64,000 bases of DNA, taken from Halalkalibacter oceani (GTDB taxonomy: Bacteria; Bacillota; Bacilli; Bacillales; Bacillaceae_D). The translations under genes and the position numbers were made by a program. Of the stretch, positions 50,941 to 59,843 are shown piece by piece (position 1 is the first letter of the stretch; every line of letters starts with the position of its first letter). The notes under the pieces were generated by a model. It saw only the letters and a program-made list of their open reading frames with translations. It made no database searches and had not been told where the DNA came from. The stretch is taken from assembly GCF_040544555.1 (NCBI RefSeq), contig NZ_JBEPKD010000012.1:46167-110166 (forward strand). The letters run 5' to 3'.

Positions 50941-52251
50941 TTATTTGCGGCGTGCTGTCTGCTGCACAGGGTCCCAGACGCCATTGTACGGCGGGGCGTA
51001 AGCGAGGTCGAGGTCTTCGAGCTCCTGCATCGTCATGCCATGGTAAAGGGCGGTGGCGAGTACATCAAGGCGTTTGTCGACACCGTCCCGTCCGAAGAGC
51101 TGCGCGCCGAGCAGCTGCCCGGTGTTCGGCTGATACAACAGCCGGATCAGCAGCTTCTCAGCCCCCGGATAATAAGAGGCATGCTGGGGGAGCTCGGCAG
51201 TGACAGCCTGATAAGGAATGCCGTGCTGCTCGGCTTCCCTTTTGGAAAGTCCGGTTCGTCCCAAGGTGAGAGAAAAGAATTTTACAATCGAGGTGCCGAC
51301 GATTCCTTTGAAGCTTCTCGGTCTTCCGCTCATATTGATGCCGGCAATTCGGCCCTGTTTGTTGGCATGAGTTCCAAGCGGGATATAATCATCGCGCTCT
51401 TTAATCCGGTGATATTGAGTCGCGCAATCGCCGGCGGCATAAATCGAAGCGAGGTTTGTTTCCATAAAGGCATTGACTTTAATCGCCCCGTTTTCACTCA
51501 GCTCGATTCCGCTTCCTTTTACAAAATCGGTATTTGGCCTGACGCCGATGGCGATAAGAACGAGATCGGCCGGGAGCGTCTGCTTATCCGTAACGACCTC
51601 CTCGACCCGCTTGGTACCGCCGAGTGCCTGAACTTCCTGATCGAACACAAGCTTGATCCCGTTTTTCTCTGCCTCGGCGTGAATATGTTCGGCCAGATCG
51701 GGATCAAAGATCGTCGCCAGCTGGGAATTGCGCTCAACGATTGTTACCTGCTTTCCACGGGCGGCGAAATTTTCCGCCATCTCCAGTCCAATATATCCTC
51801 CGCCGATGATCACCACATTGTCCACATCCTGCTTCAGTTCACGTAGCAGCCGCCTCGCGTCGGGGATCGTTTTCAATGTATGGACGCCGTCCAAGCTCTT
51901 CCCTTCCCATGAAGGCAGGAATGGACGCGCTCCCGTGGCAATCAACAGCTTGTCATATGTAAGGTCAAAATGTTCACCGAAGACGCGTCTGGCCGTCGGG
52001 TCGATCCCGGTCACTTCATGACGGGTGCGCGCGTCAATTTTGTATTTACGACGAAATGTTTCGACAGTGCGAGCCACGAGTTGATCAGGATCATCAATCA
52101 GTCCGCCAATCAAATAAGGCAGTCCGCACTGCGCGTACGAATAATCGTCGCCCATTTCAAGCGTCGTCACACTCGCCGTCGGGTCATGCCTGACAATTTG
52201 CATCGCCGCGCTCATTCCGGCGGCATCCCCGCCAATAATCACGTAGTTCAT
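50941..52251 (-). CDS. CoA-disulfide reductase / NADH oxidase family flavoprotein
   Basis: 436 residues. FAD motif VIIGGDAAGMSAAMQI at the N-terminus, single redox Cys in YSYAQCGLPY (near residue 42), NAD(P)H motif VIIGGGYIGLEMAENFA and second FAD site IYAAGDCATQ; C-terminal dimerisation domain. Known: enzymes with one N-terminal Cys reduce CoA or bacillithiol-type disulfides, persulfides or O2. There is no rhodanese domain, so the longer CoADR-Rhd form is excluded. Monocistronic on the minus strand between lipoprotein and prfA. Substrate unproven. Confidence 0.88.
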   Translation of the reverse strand: MNYVIIGGDAAGMSAAMQIVRHDPTASVTTLEMGDDYSYAQCGLPYLIGGLIDDPDQLVARTVETFRRKYKIDARTRHEVTGIDPTARRVFGEHFDLTYDKLLIATGARPFLPSWEGKSLDGVHTLKTIPDARRLLRELKQDVDNVVIIGGGYIGLEMAENFAARGKQVTIVERNSQLATIFDPDLAEHIHAEAEKNGIKLVFDQEVQALGGTKRVEEVVTDKQTLPADLVLIAIGVRPNTDFVKGSGIELSENGAIKVNAFMETNLASIYAAGDCATQYHRIKERDDYIPLGTHANKQGRIAGINMSGRPRSFKGIVGTSIVKFFSLTLGRTGLSKREAEQHGIPYQAVTAELPQHASYYPGAEKLLIRLLYQPNTGQLLGAQLFGRDGVDKRLDVLATALYHGMTMQELEDLDLAYAPPYNGVWDPVQQTARRK

Positions 52252-52344
52252 TTCATCACCTCTCTGTTCTGAATCGTCTATATAGTATTCCCGCTGTCCG
52301 CCAAAGCTAAGCGAAAATCTTTTCCGTGCGAAACGGAGCTCACA

Positions 52345-52373
52345 TTGACCAGGTTTGATCGGTATACTATAAT
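52345..52373 (+). promoter_or_regulatory. prfA promoter
   Basis: TTGACC, 17-nt spacer, TATAAT. Near-consensus; drives prfA-prmC. Confidence 0.85.
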
Positions 52374-52414
52374 TAGACTGTTATGGACTGGAAATAGGTA
52401 ATGAGGTGAAAACC

Positions 52415-53488
52415 GTGTTAGATCGATTACAATCAGTAGAGGATCGTTATGATCGTCTGAACGAGCTATTAAGTGATCCTGATATTATAAATGACTCAAA
52501 GAAGCTGCGCGAGTATTCGAAAGAACAGGCTGATTTGCAGGAAACGGTAGCGGCTTTCAGAGAGTATAAGGAAGTGGTTGCCCAGCATCAGGATGCCCGG
52601 GCGATGCTGGAAGAGAAGCTTGATGACGAAATGCATGCGATGGTCAAGGAAGAAATTGACGAGCTGTCTTCTCGCAAGCAGGAGCTGGAAGAGCGTCTTA
52701 AAGTTCTTCTTTTACCGAAGGATCCTAACGATGATAAGAACGTTATCGTCGAAATCCGCGGAGCTGCCGGGGGAGATGAAGCCCAGCTGTTTGCCGGCGA
52801 CCTTTATAAAATGTATACCCGTTATGCTGAGTCACAAGGCTGGAAAACAGAAGTGATTGAGGCGACGACGACCGAGCTTGGCGGCTATAAGGAAATCATC
52901 TTCACCGTTAACGGAGCAGGGGCGTACTCCAAGCTGAAGTATGAAAACGGCGCCCATCGCGTTCAGCGCGTGCCGCAAACCGAATCAGGCGGACGGATTC
53001 ACACGTCGACGGCGACCGTTGCCGTTTTGCCGGAGGCGGAAGAGGTCGAAGTGGAAATCCATGAAAAGGATATCCGCGTCGATACCTTTGCTTCAAGTGG
53101 ACCGGGGGGACAAAGTGTAAATACAACGATGTCTGCTGTCCGTCTTACGCATCTTCCAACAGGAACGGTCGTCTCCTGTCAGGATGAAAAGTCGCAGATC
53201 AAGAACAAGGAAAAAGCGATGAAGGTACTGCGCGCCCGCGTCTATGACAAGATTCAGCGTGAGGTGCAGGCCGAATACGATGAGAATCGTAAGCTGGCTG
53301 TCGGTACAGGCGATCGCTCCGAGCGTATCCGCACGTATAACTTTCCGCAGAGCAGGGTGACAGATCACCGCATCGGCCTGACCTTGCAGAAGCTTGAACA
53401 AATCCTGCAAGGAAAGCTCGACGAAATCATCGATGCGCTGATTGTTGAAGAACAGGCAGACGCGATGAAACGAGCGGAGCAGCAATAA
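52415..53488 (+). CDS. prfA: Peptide chain release factor 1
   Basis: 357 residues with GTG start at 52415 (GAGGTGA six bases upstream, aligned with the usual LDRLQ start of RF1); a GTG at 52406 is also in frame but less well placed. GGQ motif in SSGPGGQSVNTT, and the stop-codon-reading tripeptide reads PQT (RVPQTES). Releases peptides at UAA and UAG. prmC, whose product methylates the GGQ glutamine, begins at the next base. Relevant to the UAG in spo0F: RF1 is intact. Confidence 0.97.
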   Translation: MLDRLQSVEDRYDRLNELLSDPDIINDSKKLREYSKEQADLQETVAAFREYKEVVAQHQDARAMLEEKLDDEMHAMVKEEIDELSSRKQELEERLKVLLLPKDPNDDKNVIVEIRGAAGGDEAQLFAGDLYKMYTRYAESQGWKTEVIEATTTELGGYKEIIFTVNGAGAYSKLKYENGAHRVQRVPQTESGGRIHTSTATVAVLPEAEEVEVEIHEKDIRVDTFASSGPGGQSVNTTMSAVRLTHLPTGTVVSCQDEKSQIKNKEKAMKVLRARVYDKIQREVQAEYDENRKLAVGTGDRSERIRTYNFPQSRVTDHRIGLTLQKLEQILQGKLDEIIDALIVEEQADAMKRAEQQ

Positions 53489-54355
53489 ATGAAGACAATG
53501 ACATTGCATGAGGCCCTTCGCTGGGCTTCTTCTTTTTTGGAGCAAAGGTCGCTGGAACAGCCTGTTGCGGAGTGGCTGCTCCGTCATTATTTACAGCTTG
53601 ACCGGGCGCAGCTGCTGATGAGGCTACATGATCCTGTCCCCGGTGAACTGATCACGAGGCTGAAGCAGGATCTCGCCCGCCATGCGGAAGGCATTCCCGT
53701 TCAGCATCTAATCGGCTACGAAGAGTTTTATGGCCGCAAGTTCATCGTGAATTCCGATGTCCTGATCCCCCGTCCGGAAACAGAGGAGCTCGTGCAAGCC
53801 GTTCTCGGGCTGAAGGCGTCACGTTTCGCTGATCGCACGGTGACGGCGGCCGATATCGGCACAGGCAGCGGGGCGATTGCTGTCACCCTTGCGCTGGAAG
53901 CGCCGGAGATCGAGCTGTATGCCGTTGATCTTTCCGAAGCGGCTTTAAAGATCGCTGAAAGAAATGCCGCCGGGCTTGGCGCTGACGTTTCTTTTTTGCG
54001 AGGTGATTTGCTGGAGCCGTTGCTGGAGCGCGGGCTAAAAATGGATATCGTTGTTTCCAATCCACCTTATATTCCACTGGCAGATGAACAGGAGCTGGCT
54101 GTTCATGTCAAAGACCACGAGCCCCATCTCGCCCTGTTCGGCGGTGAAGATGGCCTTGTGCTCTATCGCCGAATGATTGGGCAGCTTCCTGCTGTCGTAA
54201 AGGCGGAAGCAATCATCGCTTTTGAAGTCGGCATTGGGCAGGCTGAAGCTGTCAGAGACATGCTGCAGCATGCTTTTCCAAAAGCGGAGACAGAAATTCG
54301 CCGCGATATTAACGGAAAAGAGCGGATCGTACTCGCTTACGGCAAGCTCCATTAA
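53489..54355 (+). CDS. prmC: Release factor glutamine methyltransferase
   Basis: 288 residues. Helical N-terminal domain about 1-80, then SAM-binding Rossmann fold with ADIGTGSGAIAVTLA and the catalytic NPPY motif (VVSNPPYIPLAD). Methylates the GGQ glutamine of RF1 and RF2. Starts directly after the prfA stop. Confidence 0.95.
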   Translation: MKTMTLHEALRWASSFLEQRSLEQPVAEWLLRHYLQLDRAQLLMRLHDPVPGELITRLKQDLARHAEGIPVQHLIGYEEFYGRKFIVNSDVLIPRPETEELVQAVLGLKASRFADRTVTAADIGTGSGAIAVTLALEAPEIELYAVDLSEAALKIAERNAAGLGADVSFLRGDLLEPLLERGLKMDIVVSNPPYIPLADEQELAVHVKDHEPHLALFGGEDGLVLYRRMIGQLPAVVKAEAIIAFEVGIGQAEAVRDMLQHAFPKAETEIRRDINGKERIVLAYGKLH

Positions 54356-54393
54356 AGGCCCCTAGTTTTTTGTCGAAGACTGATAGGTTTAAA

Positions 54394-54438
54394 GAAGCAC
54401 CACCCTGGCGACAATGGCTGGTGAAAGGGTGGTGCTTC
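54394..54438 (+). promoter_or_regulatory. Hairpin covering the spoIIR ribosome-binding site
   Basis: GAAGCACCACCCT (54394-54406) pairs perfectly with AGGGTGGTGCTTC (54426-54438); 19-nt loop. The right arm contains the only G-rich candidate ribosome site (AAAGGGTGG) and ends 3 nt before the spoIIR ATG. There is no T tract, so it is not an ordinary terminator. Confidence 0.75.
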
Positions 54439-54441
54439 AAA

Positions 54442-55077
54442 ATGAAACCAACAGTTATTATTTATCTATTATTCTCGTTGTTTGTCCTTGTATTGAGCTG
54501 GGAAGAGCAAAACGCCAAGGCGGTTGCCACCTTGCATCAGGAAGTCAGTGCCGAAGAGGCAATCCGTTTACGGATTCTCGGCAACAGCGACGCGATTGGC
54601 GATCAGGCGGTAAAGCGGGCGATTCGCGATCAGGTCAATCAGGCGATCAGTGAATGGGCCGTTGAACTCGATAGTGTGGAGGAAGCGAAGGACGTCATTT
54701 CGTCCAATCTTTCCGCGATTGAAGAAATCGTCGCCGAAGAGCTGGAAAAAGCCGGCCTTAAGCAGTCGTATCAGGTTGAATTTACCGAAGTTCAATTTCC
54801 GACGAAGCTGTATGGGAATCTCGTTTATCCGGCAGGGGTTTATGATGCTGTTCTGATTACTCTCGGAGAAGGAAAAGGAGAAAATTGGTGGTGTGTGTTA
54901 TTCCCGCCGCTCTGTTTTCTTGAGATGGCCAATGGGGAAGCGGTGGAGACCGGACAGGAGACAGGAAGTGAAAGTGAACAGGAAGAGGAAGCGGAAGATG
55001 AAGTCGAAGTTGCCTTTTTTGTTGTCGAGTTGTTCTCGAATTTGGTTGACCGGATCTTTTCTTCTGAACAGGCATAA
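54442..55077 (+). CDS. spoIIR: Stage II sporulation protein R
   Basis: 211 residues from the ATG at 54442, which aligns with the start of B. subtilis SpoIIR; in-frame TTG at 54370 would read through the hairpin. N-terminal signal/anchor (IIYLLFSLFVLVLSW), then the conserved domain: AIRLRILGNSDAIGDQ, VEFTEVQFPTKLYGN, YPAGVYDAVLITLG and NWWCVLFPPLCF. An acidic low-complexity linker precedes the conserved end. Known: made in the forespore under sigma-F and secreted toward the mother cell, it activates SpoIIGA and thus sigma-E. The gene looks intact. Confidence 0.94.
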   Translation: MKPTVIIYLLFSLFVLVLSWEEQNAKAVATLHQEVSAEEAIRLRILGNSDAIGDQAVKRAIRDQVNQAISEWAVELDSVEEAKDVISSNLSAIEEIVAEELEKAGLKQSYQVEFTEVQFPTKLYGNLVYPAGVYDAVLITLGEGKGENWWCVLFPPLCFLEMANGEAVETGQETGSESEQEEEAEDEVEVAFFVVELFSNLVDRIFSSEQA

Positions 55078-55132
55078 TGTGTACAAGCCATGCATATAGC
55101 TCTAGTAAGCAGATGATGAAAGGGTGAAAGGC

Positions 55133-55573
55133 ATGAGCATCGTCGTTCGGAGAGCTGAAGCGAAGGATTTGCTGGCGATTCAGTACCTGATTGCGAAAGC
55201 GGGTTTGCGTGAAGATGGCATCGAGCAAAATCTGGCGGGATTTCTCGTCGTGTTAAATGAAGGAAACCAGCTCATTGGTACGGTTGGCATTGAACAATAC
55301 GAACGAGACGGGCTTTTACGTTCACTCGTCCTCGATTCAAATAGTTGGAACGCGCAGCTGACATTGGAGTTTTTGCAACTCGTGTTGCAATATGCGAAGG
55401 AGCAGGAGCTTGATAAAATTTATCTTTGCTCAAAAGGAACAAATTCGCTGTTTCAACAGCTCGGTTTTCGGGAAGTGAAGGAGAAAGAGGTGCCTGAAGC
55501 GATTCAGGGCTCGGCTCATTATCAACGCAACATCGGACTTGACACAAAACTATGGGCATGTGAATTAGTATAA
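55133..55573 (+). CDS. GNAT family N-acetyltransferase (YwlB-like)
   Basis: 146 residues from the ATG at 55133 (AAAGGGTGA upstream). GNAT fold: IVVRRAEAKDLLAIQYLI, LIGTVGIEQYERDGLLRSLVL, and C-terminal YLCSKGTNSLFQQLGFREV. The acetyl-CoA pyrophosphate loop (Q/RxxGxG/A) is degenerate. Substrate unknown. Position between spoIIR and the Sua5 gene matches B. subtilis ywlB. Confidence 0.82.
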   Translation: MSIVVRRAEAKDLLAIQYLIAKAGLREDGIEQNLAGFLVVLNEGNQLIGTVGIEQYERDGLLRSLVLDSNSWNAQLTLEFLQLVLQYAKEQELDKIYLCSKGTNSLFQQLGFREVKEKEVPEAIQGSAHYQRNIGLDTKLWACELV

Positions 55574-55580
55574 CTTACTA

Positions 55581-55616
55581 ACAAGTTATCCACAGGAGTG
55601 GATAACTTGTTTTTTT
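55581..55616 (+). terminator. Terminator after the GNAT gene
   Basis: ACAAGTTATCCAC (55581-55593), loop AGGA, GTGGATAACTTGT (55598-55610), six Ts. Perfect 13-bp stem; ends the prfA-to-GNAT transcription unit. Confidence 0.95.
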
Positions 55617-55766
55617 CGTTTTGGCCAATCAAGACAGAAAGAAAAAAGGGGAAAACAGGTAATGAGGCGCGCTCCTTGATTTGGCGGTTTTTTTAAGGAA
55701 ATGAAAGCGGCAGATTGACATTGGTAAACATCCTCTGCAAAATGAAGAGGATAGGAGCGATGACAT

Positions 55767-56807
55767 GTGAGTTATGAACATACGGAGTATTGGATTGTGG
55801 ATAAAAAAATCAATCAGGAGCGAACAAAGGCGCAAATAAACGAAGCTGGGATGTGGATAAAAAAAGGAGAAGTTATCGCCTTCCCGACAGAGACCGTTTA
55901 CGGCCTCGGAGCAAACGCTTTAGATGAGCAGGCTGTCCGCAAAATATTCGCGGCCAAGGGCCGTCCGAGCGACAATCCGCTGATCGTGCATATTGCCGAG
56001 CGGCAGCAGCTCGATCAGCTGGTGACGGATATATCGCCACAAGCGGAAAAGCTGATTGCCCGCTTTTGGCCGGGTCCGCTGACGCTCATTTTCAAGAAAA
56101 AAGCGGCGGTTGCGCCAAGTGTAACAGCCGGGCTTGACACGGTCGCTGTCAGAATGCCGGATCATCCTGTCGCCAGCGCATTGCTTCAGGCGGCGGGTGT
56201 CCCTGTTGCGGCGCCGAGTGCCAACCTCTCGGGGAAGCCAAGTCCGACGTCGGCAGAGCATGTCCGCCACGATCTCGATCATAAAATCGCCGGCATCGTC
56301 GATGGAGGGAAAACCGGCGTCGGACTGGAATCAACCGTCCTCGACTGTTCCGGCACAGTGCCCGTTCTCTACCGCCCCGGCGGTGTAACAAAGGAGCAGA
56401 TTGAAGCGGAAATCGGCCCGGTCGCCCTCGACCTTGCGCTTCATTCAGCACAGGAAACGCCGATGTCGCCAGGGATGAAGTATACACATTACGCCCCTGC
56501 CGGCACGCTCTGGCTCGTCCAGGACCGGTCGCGCATTCCGGAGCTGGTCGCCCGTTCCAAGGCGGAGGGGAAGCGCGTCGGTGTTCTGACGACAATTGAG
56601 CACCAGGCCGATTATCAAGCCGACCTCGTCAAAGCCTGTGGAAAAAGAAGCAGCCTGGCGACAGTAGCCGCTGACTTGTATGAGAGCTTACGCGCCTTCG
56701 ACCATGCGGAGGTGGAAGTCATTTATGCAGAAACATTCCCCGCTGAAGGCGTCGGGATTGCAATTATGAACCGGCTGGAAAAGGCCGCCGCGGGAAGAAT
56801 GCTGTAA
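55767..56807 (+). CDS. sua5: Threonylcarbamoyl-AMP synthase (Sua5/YwlC)
   Basis: 346 residues with GTG start at 55767 (ATAGGAGCG upstream; the neighbouring ATG is out of frame and hits a stop at once). YrdC domain (GEVIAFPTETVYGLGANA, KGRPSDNPLIVH, VPVAAPSANLSGKPSPT) and the C-terminal Sua5 domain (SPGMKYTHYAP ... EVIYAETFPAEGVG). Makes threonylcarbamoyl-AMP for t6A at position 37 of ANN-decoding tRNAs. Confidence 0.95.
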   Translation: MSYEHTEYWIVDKKINQERTKAQINEAGMWIKKGEVIAFPTETVYGLGANALDEQAVRKIFAAKGRPSDNPLIVHIAERQQLDQLVTDISPQAEKLIARFWPGPLTLIFKKKAAVAPSVTAGLDTVAVRMPDHPVASALLQAAGVPVAAPSANLSGKPSPTSAEHVRHDLDHKIAGIVDGGKTGVGLESTVLDCSGTVPVLYRPGGVTKEQIEAEIGPVALDLALHSAQETPMSPGMKYTHYAPAGTLWLVQDRSRIPELVARSKAEGKRVGVLTTIEHQADYQADLVKACGKRSSLATVAADLYESLRAFDHAEVEVIYAETFPAEGVGIAIMNRLEKAAAGRML

Positions 56808-56899
56808 ACAAGACCGTCCCGCCACTTACACTCATACACATGTTTGTTTTTGGACGTGCATAGAGTAGAGAGAGCATGTCTGTAATGAGGAGTGGTGGG

Positions 56900-57442
56900 A
56901 TGAGCGAATGGGTCGCGTTATTTATTATGGCTAGTGCGCTCGGGATGGACGCATTTTCGGTGTCGCTTGGACTCGGAATGCTTGGGCTGCGGCTGAGGCA
57001 AGTCTTTCAAATCGGTTTTACAATTGGGATTTTTCATATGATTATGCCGCTGTTAGGGGTCGCTGCCGGAAAAGTGCTATCCAGTTATTTTAGTATGCTG
57101 GCGACCTTTATTGGCGGCGCCTTGCTGTTTCTGATCGGTTTGCAGATGGTGGCCTCCGCTTTCAAGGCGAATGAAGAATCGACGCTGAAGCCGTATGGAG
57201 CGGGAATGTTTCTTTTTGCGCTGAGCGTCAGCCTAGACAGCTTCTCAGCCGGACTTGGCTTAGGGATGCTGGGAGCGAAAACGCTGCTCACCGTGGCGAT
57301 GTTCGGAGCGGCAAGCATGCTCCTCGCCTGGACCGGATTGATGATGGGACGCAGGTTTCAGCATTATATCGGCGCCTATGGCGAGCTGTTGGGCGGCTGC
57401 ATCTTAATCGGTTTTGGCATTAAGCTGTTTCTGCCGATATAA
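56900..57442 (+). CDS. mntP: Manganese efflux pump MntP (YwlD)
   Basis: 180 residues from the ATG at 56900 (AGGAG seven bases upstream). Six hydrophobic segments; paired acidic motifs in membrane helices, ALGMDAFSVSLGLGML in the first half and SVSLDSFSAGLGLGML in the second, the hallmark of MntP. Exports Mn(II). No manganese riboswitch (yybP type) was recognisable in the 90-nt gap upstream. Confidence 0.93.
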   Translation: MSEWVALFIMASALGMDAFSVSLGLGMLGLRLRQVFQIGFTIGIFHMIMPLLGVAAGKVLSSYFSMLATFIGGALLFLIGLQMVASAFKANEESTLKPYGAGMFLFALSVSLDSFSAGLGLGMLGAKTLLTVAMFGAASMLLAWTGLMMGRRFQHYIGAYGELLGGCILIGFGIKLFLPI

Positions 57443-57486
57443 GACCGGCTTTATCGATAGCCCGTGTACCGTTTTTAGTGTGAATG

Positions 57487-57495
57487 TGATAAGAT
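57487..57495 (+). promoter_or_regulatory. Extended -10 element before ywlE
   Basis: TGA-TAAGAT inside AATGTGATAAGATGG, no good -35. The same AATGTGATAAGAT string precedes glyA at 60476-60488. Confidence 0.5.
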
Positions 57496-57570
57496 GGAAC
57501 TAGACAGAAAAATGAAAAAGAAAAGTGTTTTTTGGGAGTAATATTGATGGATGAACAGGAGTTGATAGCC

Positions 57571-58020
57571 TTGTCAAAAAAGAAGATTTTATTTGTGTGT
57601 ACCGGTAACACGTGCCGCAGTCCAATGGCTGAAGCCCTGCTGCGCAGCCGTGCCGCTGATGTTGAAGTGAAGTCGGCGGGAATTCATGCGCTGCCGAGCA
57701 TGCCGGCATCTGACGGGACGAGGGCGATCCTGGAGGAAAAGGCGATAGCGCCCGATCATACCTCTCAGGCCGTGTCTGCTGATTTATTGACTTGGGCTGA
57801 TCTTGTTCTGACGATGACCAGGTCTCATAAAGAGGCGATTCAGCTTCTCTTTCCTGAGACAAGTGAACATGTTCACACATTAAAGGAATTTGTCGATGAC
57901 GAGTCAGAGGAGGTCGATATCGCTGATCCAATTGGTGGTTCACTTGAGGACTACCGGCAAACAGCAAAGGAAATTGAAAGATGCTTGGACAAGTTAACAC
58001 ACAAACTAGCGAATTTGTGA
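57571..58020 (+). CDS. ywlE: Protein arginine phosphatase YwlE
   Basis: 149 residues from TTG 57571, which has AGGAG nine bases upstream and puts the P-loop at the usual place; an ATG at 57547 (GGGAG upstream) would add eight residues. LMW-PTP fold: P-loop VCTGNTCRSPMAEALL with nucleophile Cys and Thr in the second position that marks arginine phosphatases, and the acid Asp in DIADPIGGSLEDY. Known: YwlE removes phosphate from arginine, opposing McsB in protein quality control and spore germination. Confidence 0.93.
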   Translation: MSKKKILFVCTGNTCRSPMAEALLRSRAADVEVKSAGIHALPSMPASDGTRAILEEKAIAPDHTSQAVSADLLTWADLVLTMTRSHKEAIQLLFPETSEHVHTLKEFVDDESEEVDIADPIGGSLEDYRQTAKEIERCLDKLTHKLANL

Positions 58021-58036
58021 AAGGTGGAGACATGAG

Positions 58037-59332
58037 GTGGGGGAAAAAAAGAGCTATCGGGCCAGCATCAGGAAAAAGCTGGTTATTGGAATTAGTGGAT
58101 TAGCCGTTGTAACATTCGGGTTTAGTGCTATTTTTATTTTCGTTTTAGCTGATTTATTGGAAGGAAAGTTTGGGATTAGTCGCGAGGCCTTTATCGTCTT
58201 TACATTAATAAAAGGTGTTTTCTGGAGCGGTGTGCTCGGTTATCTGTTCGCGCCATTGATTACAAAGCCGATTAAAGAAATTGAGCAGGCGGCCCGGCTG
58301 GCAGCTGCCGGCGATATCCAGCACGATATAAAAGTGTCGAAGTCCGATGATGAAATCAGGTCGCTCGGACTCGCTTACAACGAAATGCTGAGAAGCCTGC
58401 GTCATATGGTTAAGGACATTGATGATAACTTTAATGAAACAAACAAGAAAGTAAATGAAATCACAAGCGCCTCTGAAGTTGCCGCTTCAAAAGCGTCCCA
58501 AATCGGTTTGACGATGGATGAAATCGCGCAGGGGGCGGAAAATTCGGCGAATGCGATTCAAAATACGGCAGAGTCGATGGAGGATGTAGCGCAAATTGCT
58601 GAGAATGTTCAGGCGCGTGCCAACACATCGAAAGAATCATCCGAGGCAATGGTACATACGCTAACAGAAAGCAGAAAAGTCGTTGATTCTCTCGTCCAGG
58701 GCATTAAGCAGCTGGCGCTTGATAATGAAAAGTCATTGACTGTCGTCGGCAGGCTTGAAACCCAGGCGAAGGAAGTCGGCGATATTATTTCCCTCGTGGG
58801 GGATATCGCCGGACAGACGAATCTGCTTGCTTTAAATGCTTCAATCGAAGCAGCGCGTGCCGGCGAACAGGGTAAAGGCTTTGCGGTTGTCGCCGATGAA
58901 GTGCGGAAGCTGGCCGATGAAAGTGCGCAGGCGGTTCAGGGGATTACAGACTTGATTCACAATATCCAGTCAGAAGTAAAAAATGTCGTCGAGCAAATCA
59001 GCGAGCAAGTAAAAGTCGCGAATGAGCAGTCAGAACATGGAACAAAAACAAACGAAGCGATCACCGAAGTGGAAAAATCGGTTCATGAGGTTGCGGCTGT
59101 CATTGCAGAAATTTCGCAAATGATTGACCGGCAGATGGAATCGATTAAGAAAACAACACATGAATCTCAGGAAGTCGCGGCGATTGCCGAAGAAACGTCG
59201 GCCGGATCAACCGAAATCTCCTCGATGACAGAGCAGCAGTCAAGCGTGATTCGTGAAATGGCCGGAACGGCACATGAGCTATCCGAGCAGGCGAAAAAAC
59301 TGAAAGCGACGATTGAAAAATTTTCAATCTAA
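58037..59332 (+). CDS. Methyl-accepting chemotaxis protein with minimal extracellular part
   Basis: 431 residues with GTG start. TM1 about 14-36, TM2 about 48-72, HAMP about 70-122 (ITKPIKEIEQAARLAAAGD), then the MCP signalling domain with hairpin tip GQTNLLALNASIEAARAGE and long coiled coils. Only about ten residues lie between the two membrane segments, so there is no outside ligand domain; signal probably enters through the membrane, HAMP or a partner. Starts 16 nt after ywlE, ahead of rpiB, an insertion relative to B. subtilis. Confidence 0.9.
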   Translation: MGEKKSYRASIRKKLVIGISGLAVVTFGFSAIFIFVLADLLEGKFGISREAFIVFTLIKGVFWSGVLGYLFAPLITKPIKEIEQAARLAAAGDIQHDIKVSKSDDEIRSLGLAYNEMLRSLRHMVKDIDDNFNETNKKVNEITSASEVAASKASQIGLTMDEIAQGAENSANAIQNTAESMEDVAQIAENVQARANTSKESSEAMVHTLTESRKVVDSLVQGIKQLALDNEKSLTVVGRLETQAKEVGDIISLVGDIAGQTNLLALNASIEAARAGEQGKGFAVVADEVRKLADESAQAVQGITDLIHNIQSEVKNVVEQISEQVKVANEQSEHGTKTNEAITEVEKSVHEVAAVIAEISQMIDRQMESIKKTTHESQEVAAIAEETSAGSTEISSMTEQQSSVIREMAGTAHELSEQAKKLKATIEKFSI

Positions 59333-59391
59333 AGAAATGAAGGCGCGGCGGCTTTTAAGATGAATATTTAGAAGCAGATGGAGTGATTTTA

Positions 59392-59829
59392 ATGAAAGTA
59401 GCAATTGGTTCAGACCATGGAGGAATCCAAATCCGTGAAGAAATAAAGAAATTAATGGATGAGCTTGGCATTGAATATCAGGATTTCGGCTGCGAATGCG
59501 ATACATCGGTTGACTATCCTGATTATGCGATTCCTGTAGCGGAAAAGGTTGCAAGCGGCGAGTTTGATCGTGGGATCTTAATTTGCGGCACTGGGATCGG
59601 AATGTCGATTGCTGCCAACAAGGTGAAAGGCATCCGCTGCGCCCTCGTGCATGACTGCTTTAGCGCAAAGGCGACACGCGAGCATAACGACAGCAACGTG
59701 CTGGCGATGGGGGAACGCGTCATCGGTGCCGGGCTGGCGCGGGAAATCGCGACGATCTGGCTACAGACAGACTATGAAGGTGGCCGGCACGAACGCCGTG
59801 TTGGCAAGATTACTGAGTACGAAGCGTAG
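59392..59829 (+). CDS. rpiB: Ribose-5-phosphate isomerase B
   Basis: 145 residues from the ATG at 59392 (GATGGAGTG upstream). RpiB/LacAB fold: AIGSDHGGIQIREEI, catalytic Cys in LICGTGIGMSIAANKVKG, and HNDSNVLAMGERVIG. Interconverts ribose-5-phosphate and ribulose-5-phosphate. Homologue of B. subtilis YwlF; ywlG begins 14 nt later. Confidence 0.95.
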   Translation: MKVAIGSDHGGIQIREEIKKLMDELGIEYQDFGCECDTSVDYPDYAIPVAEKVASGEFDRGILICGTGIGMSIAANKVKGIRCALVHDCFSAKATREHNDSNVLAMGERVIGAGLAREIATIWLQTDYEGGRHERRVGKITEYEA

Positions 59830-59843
59830 TCAAGGAGGCTCCT

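Noticed and set aside
51040..51846. 268-codon plus-strand frame
   Set aside because: Mirror of the CoA-disulfide reductase gene on the other strand; no ribosome site and no recognisable motif.
54370..54441. Longer SpoIIR starting at TTG 54370
   Set aside because: The extra 24 residues (APPWRQWLVKGW and so on) come from translating the hairpin, have no ribosome site, and the ATG at 54442 aligns with known SpoIIR.
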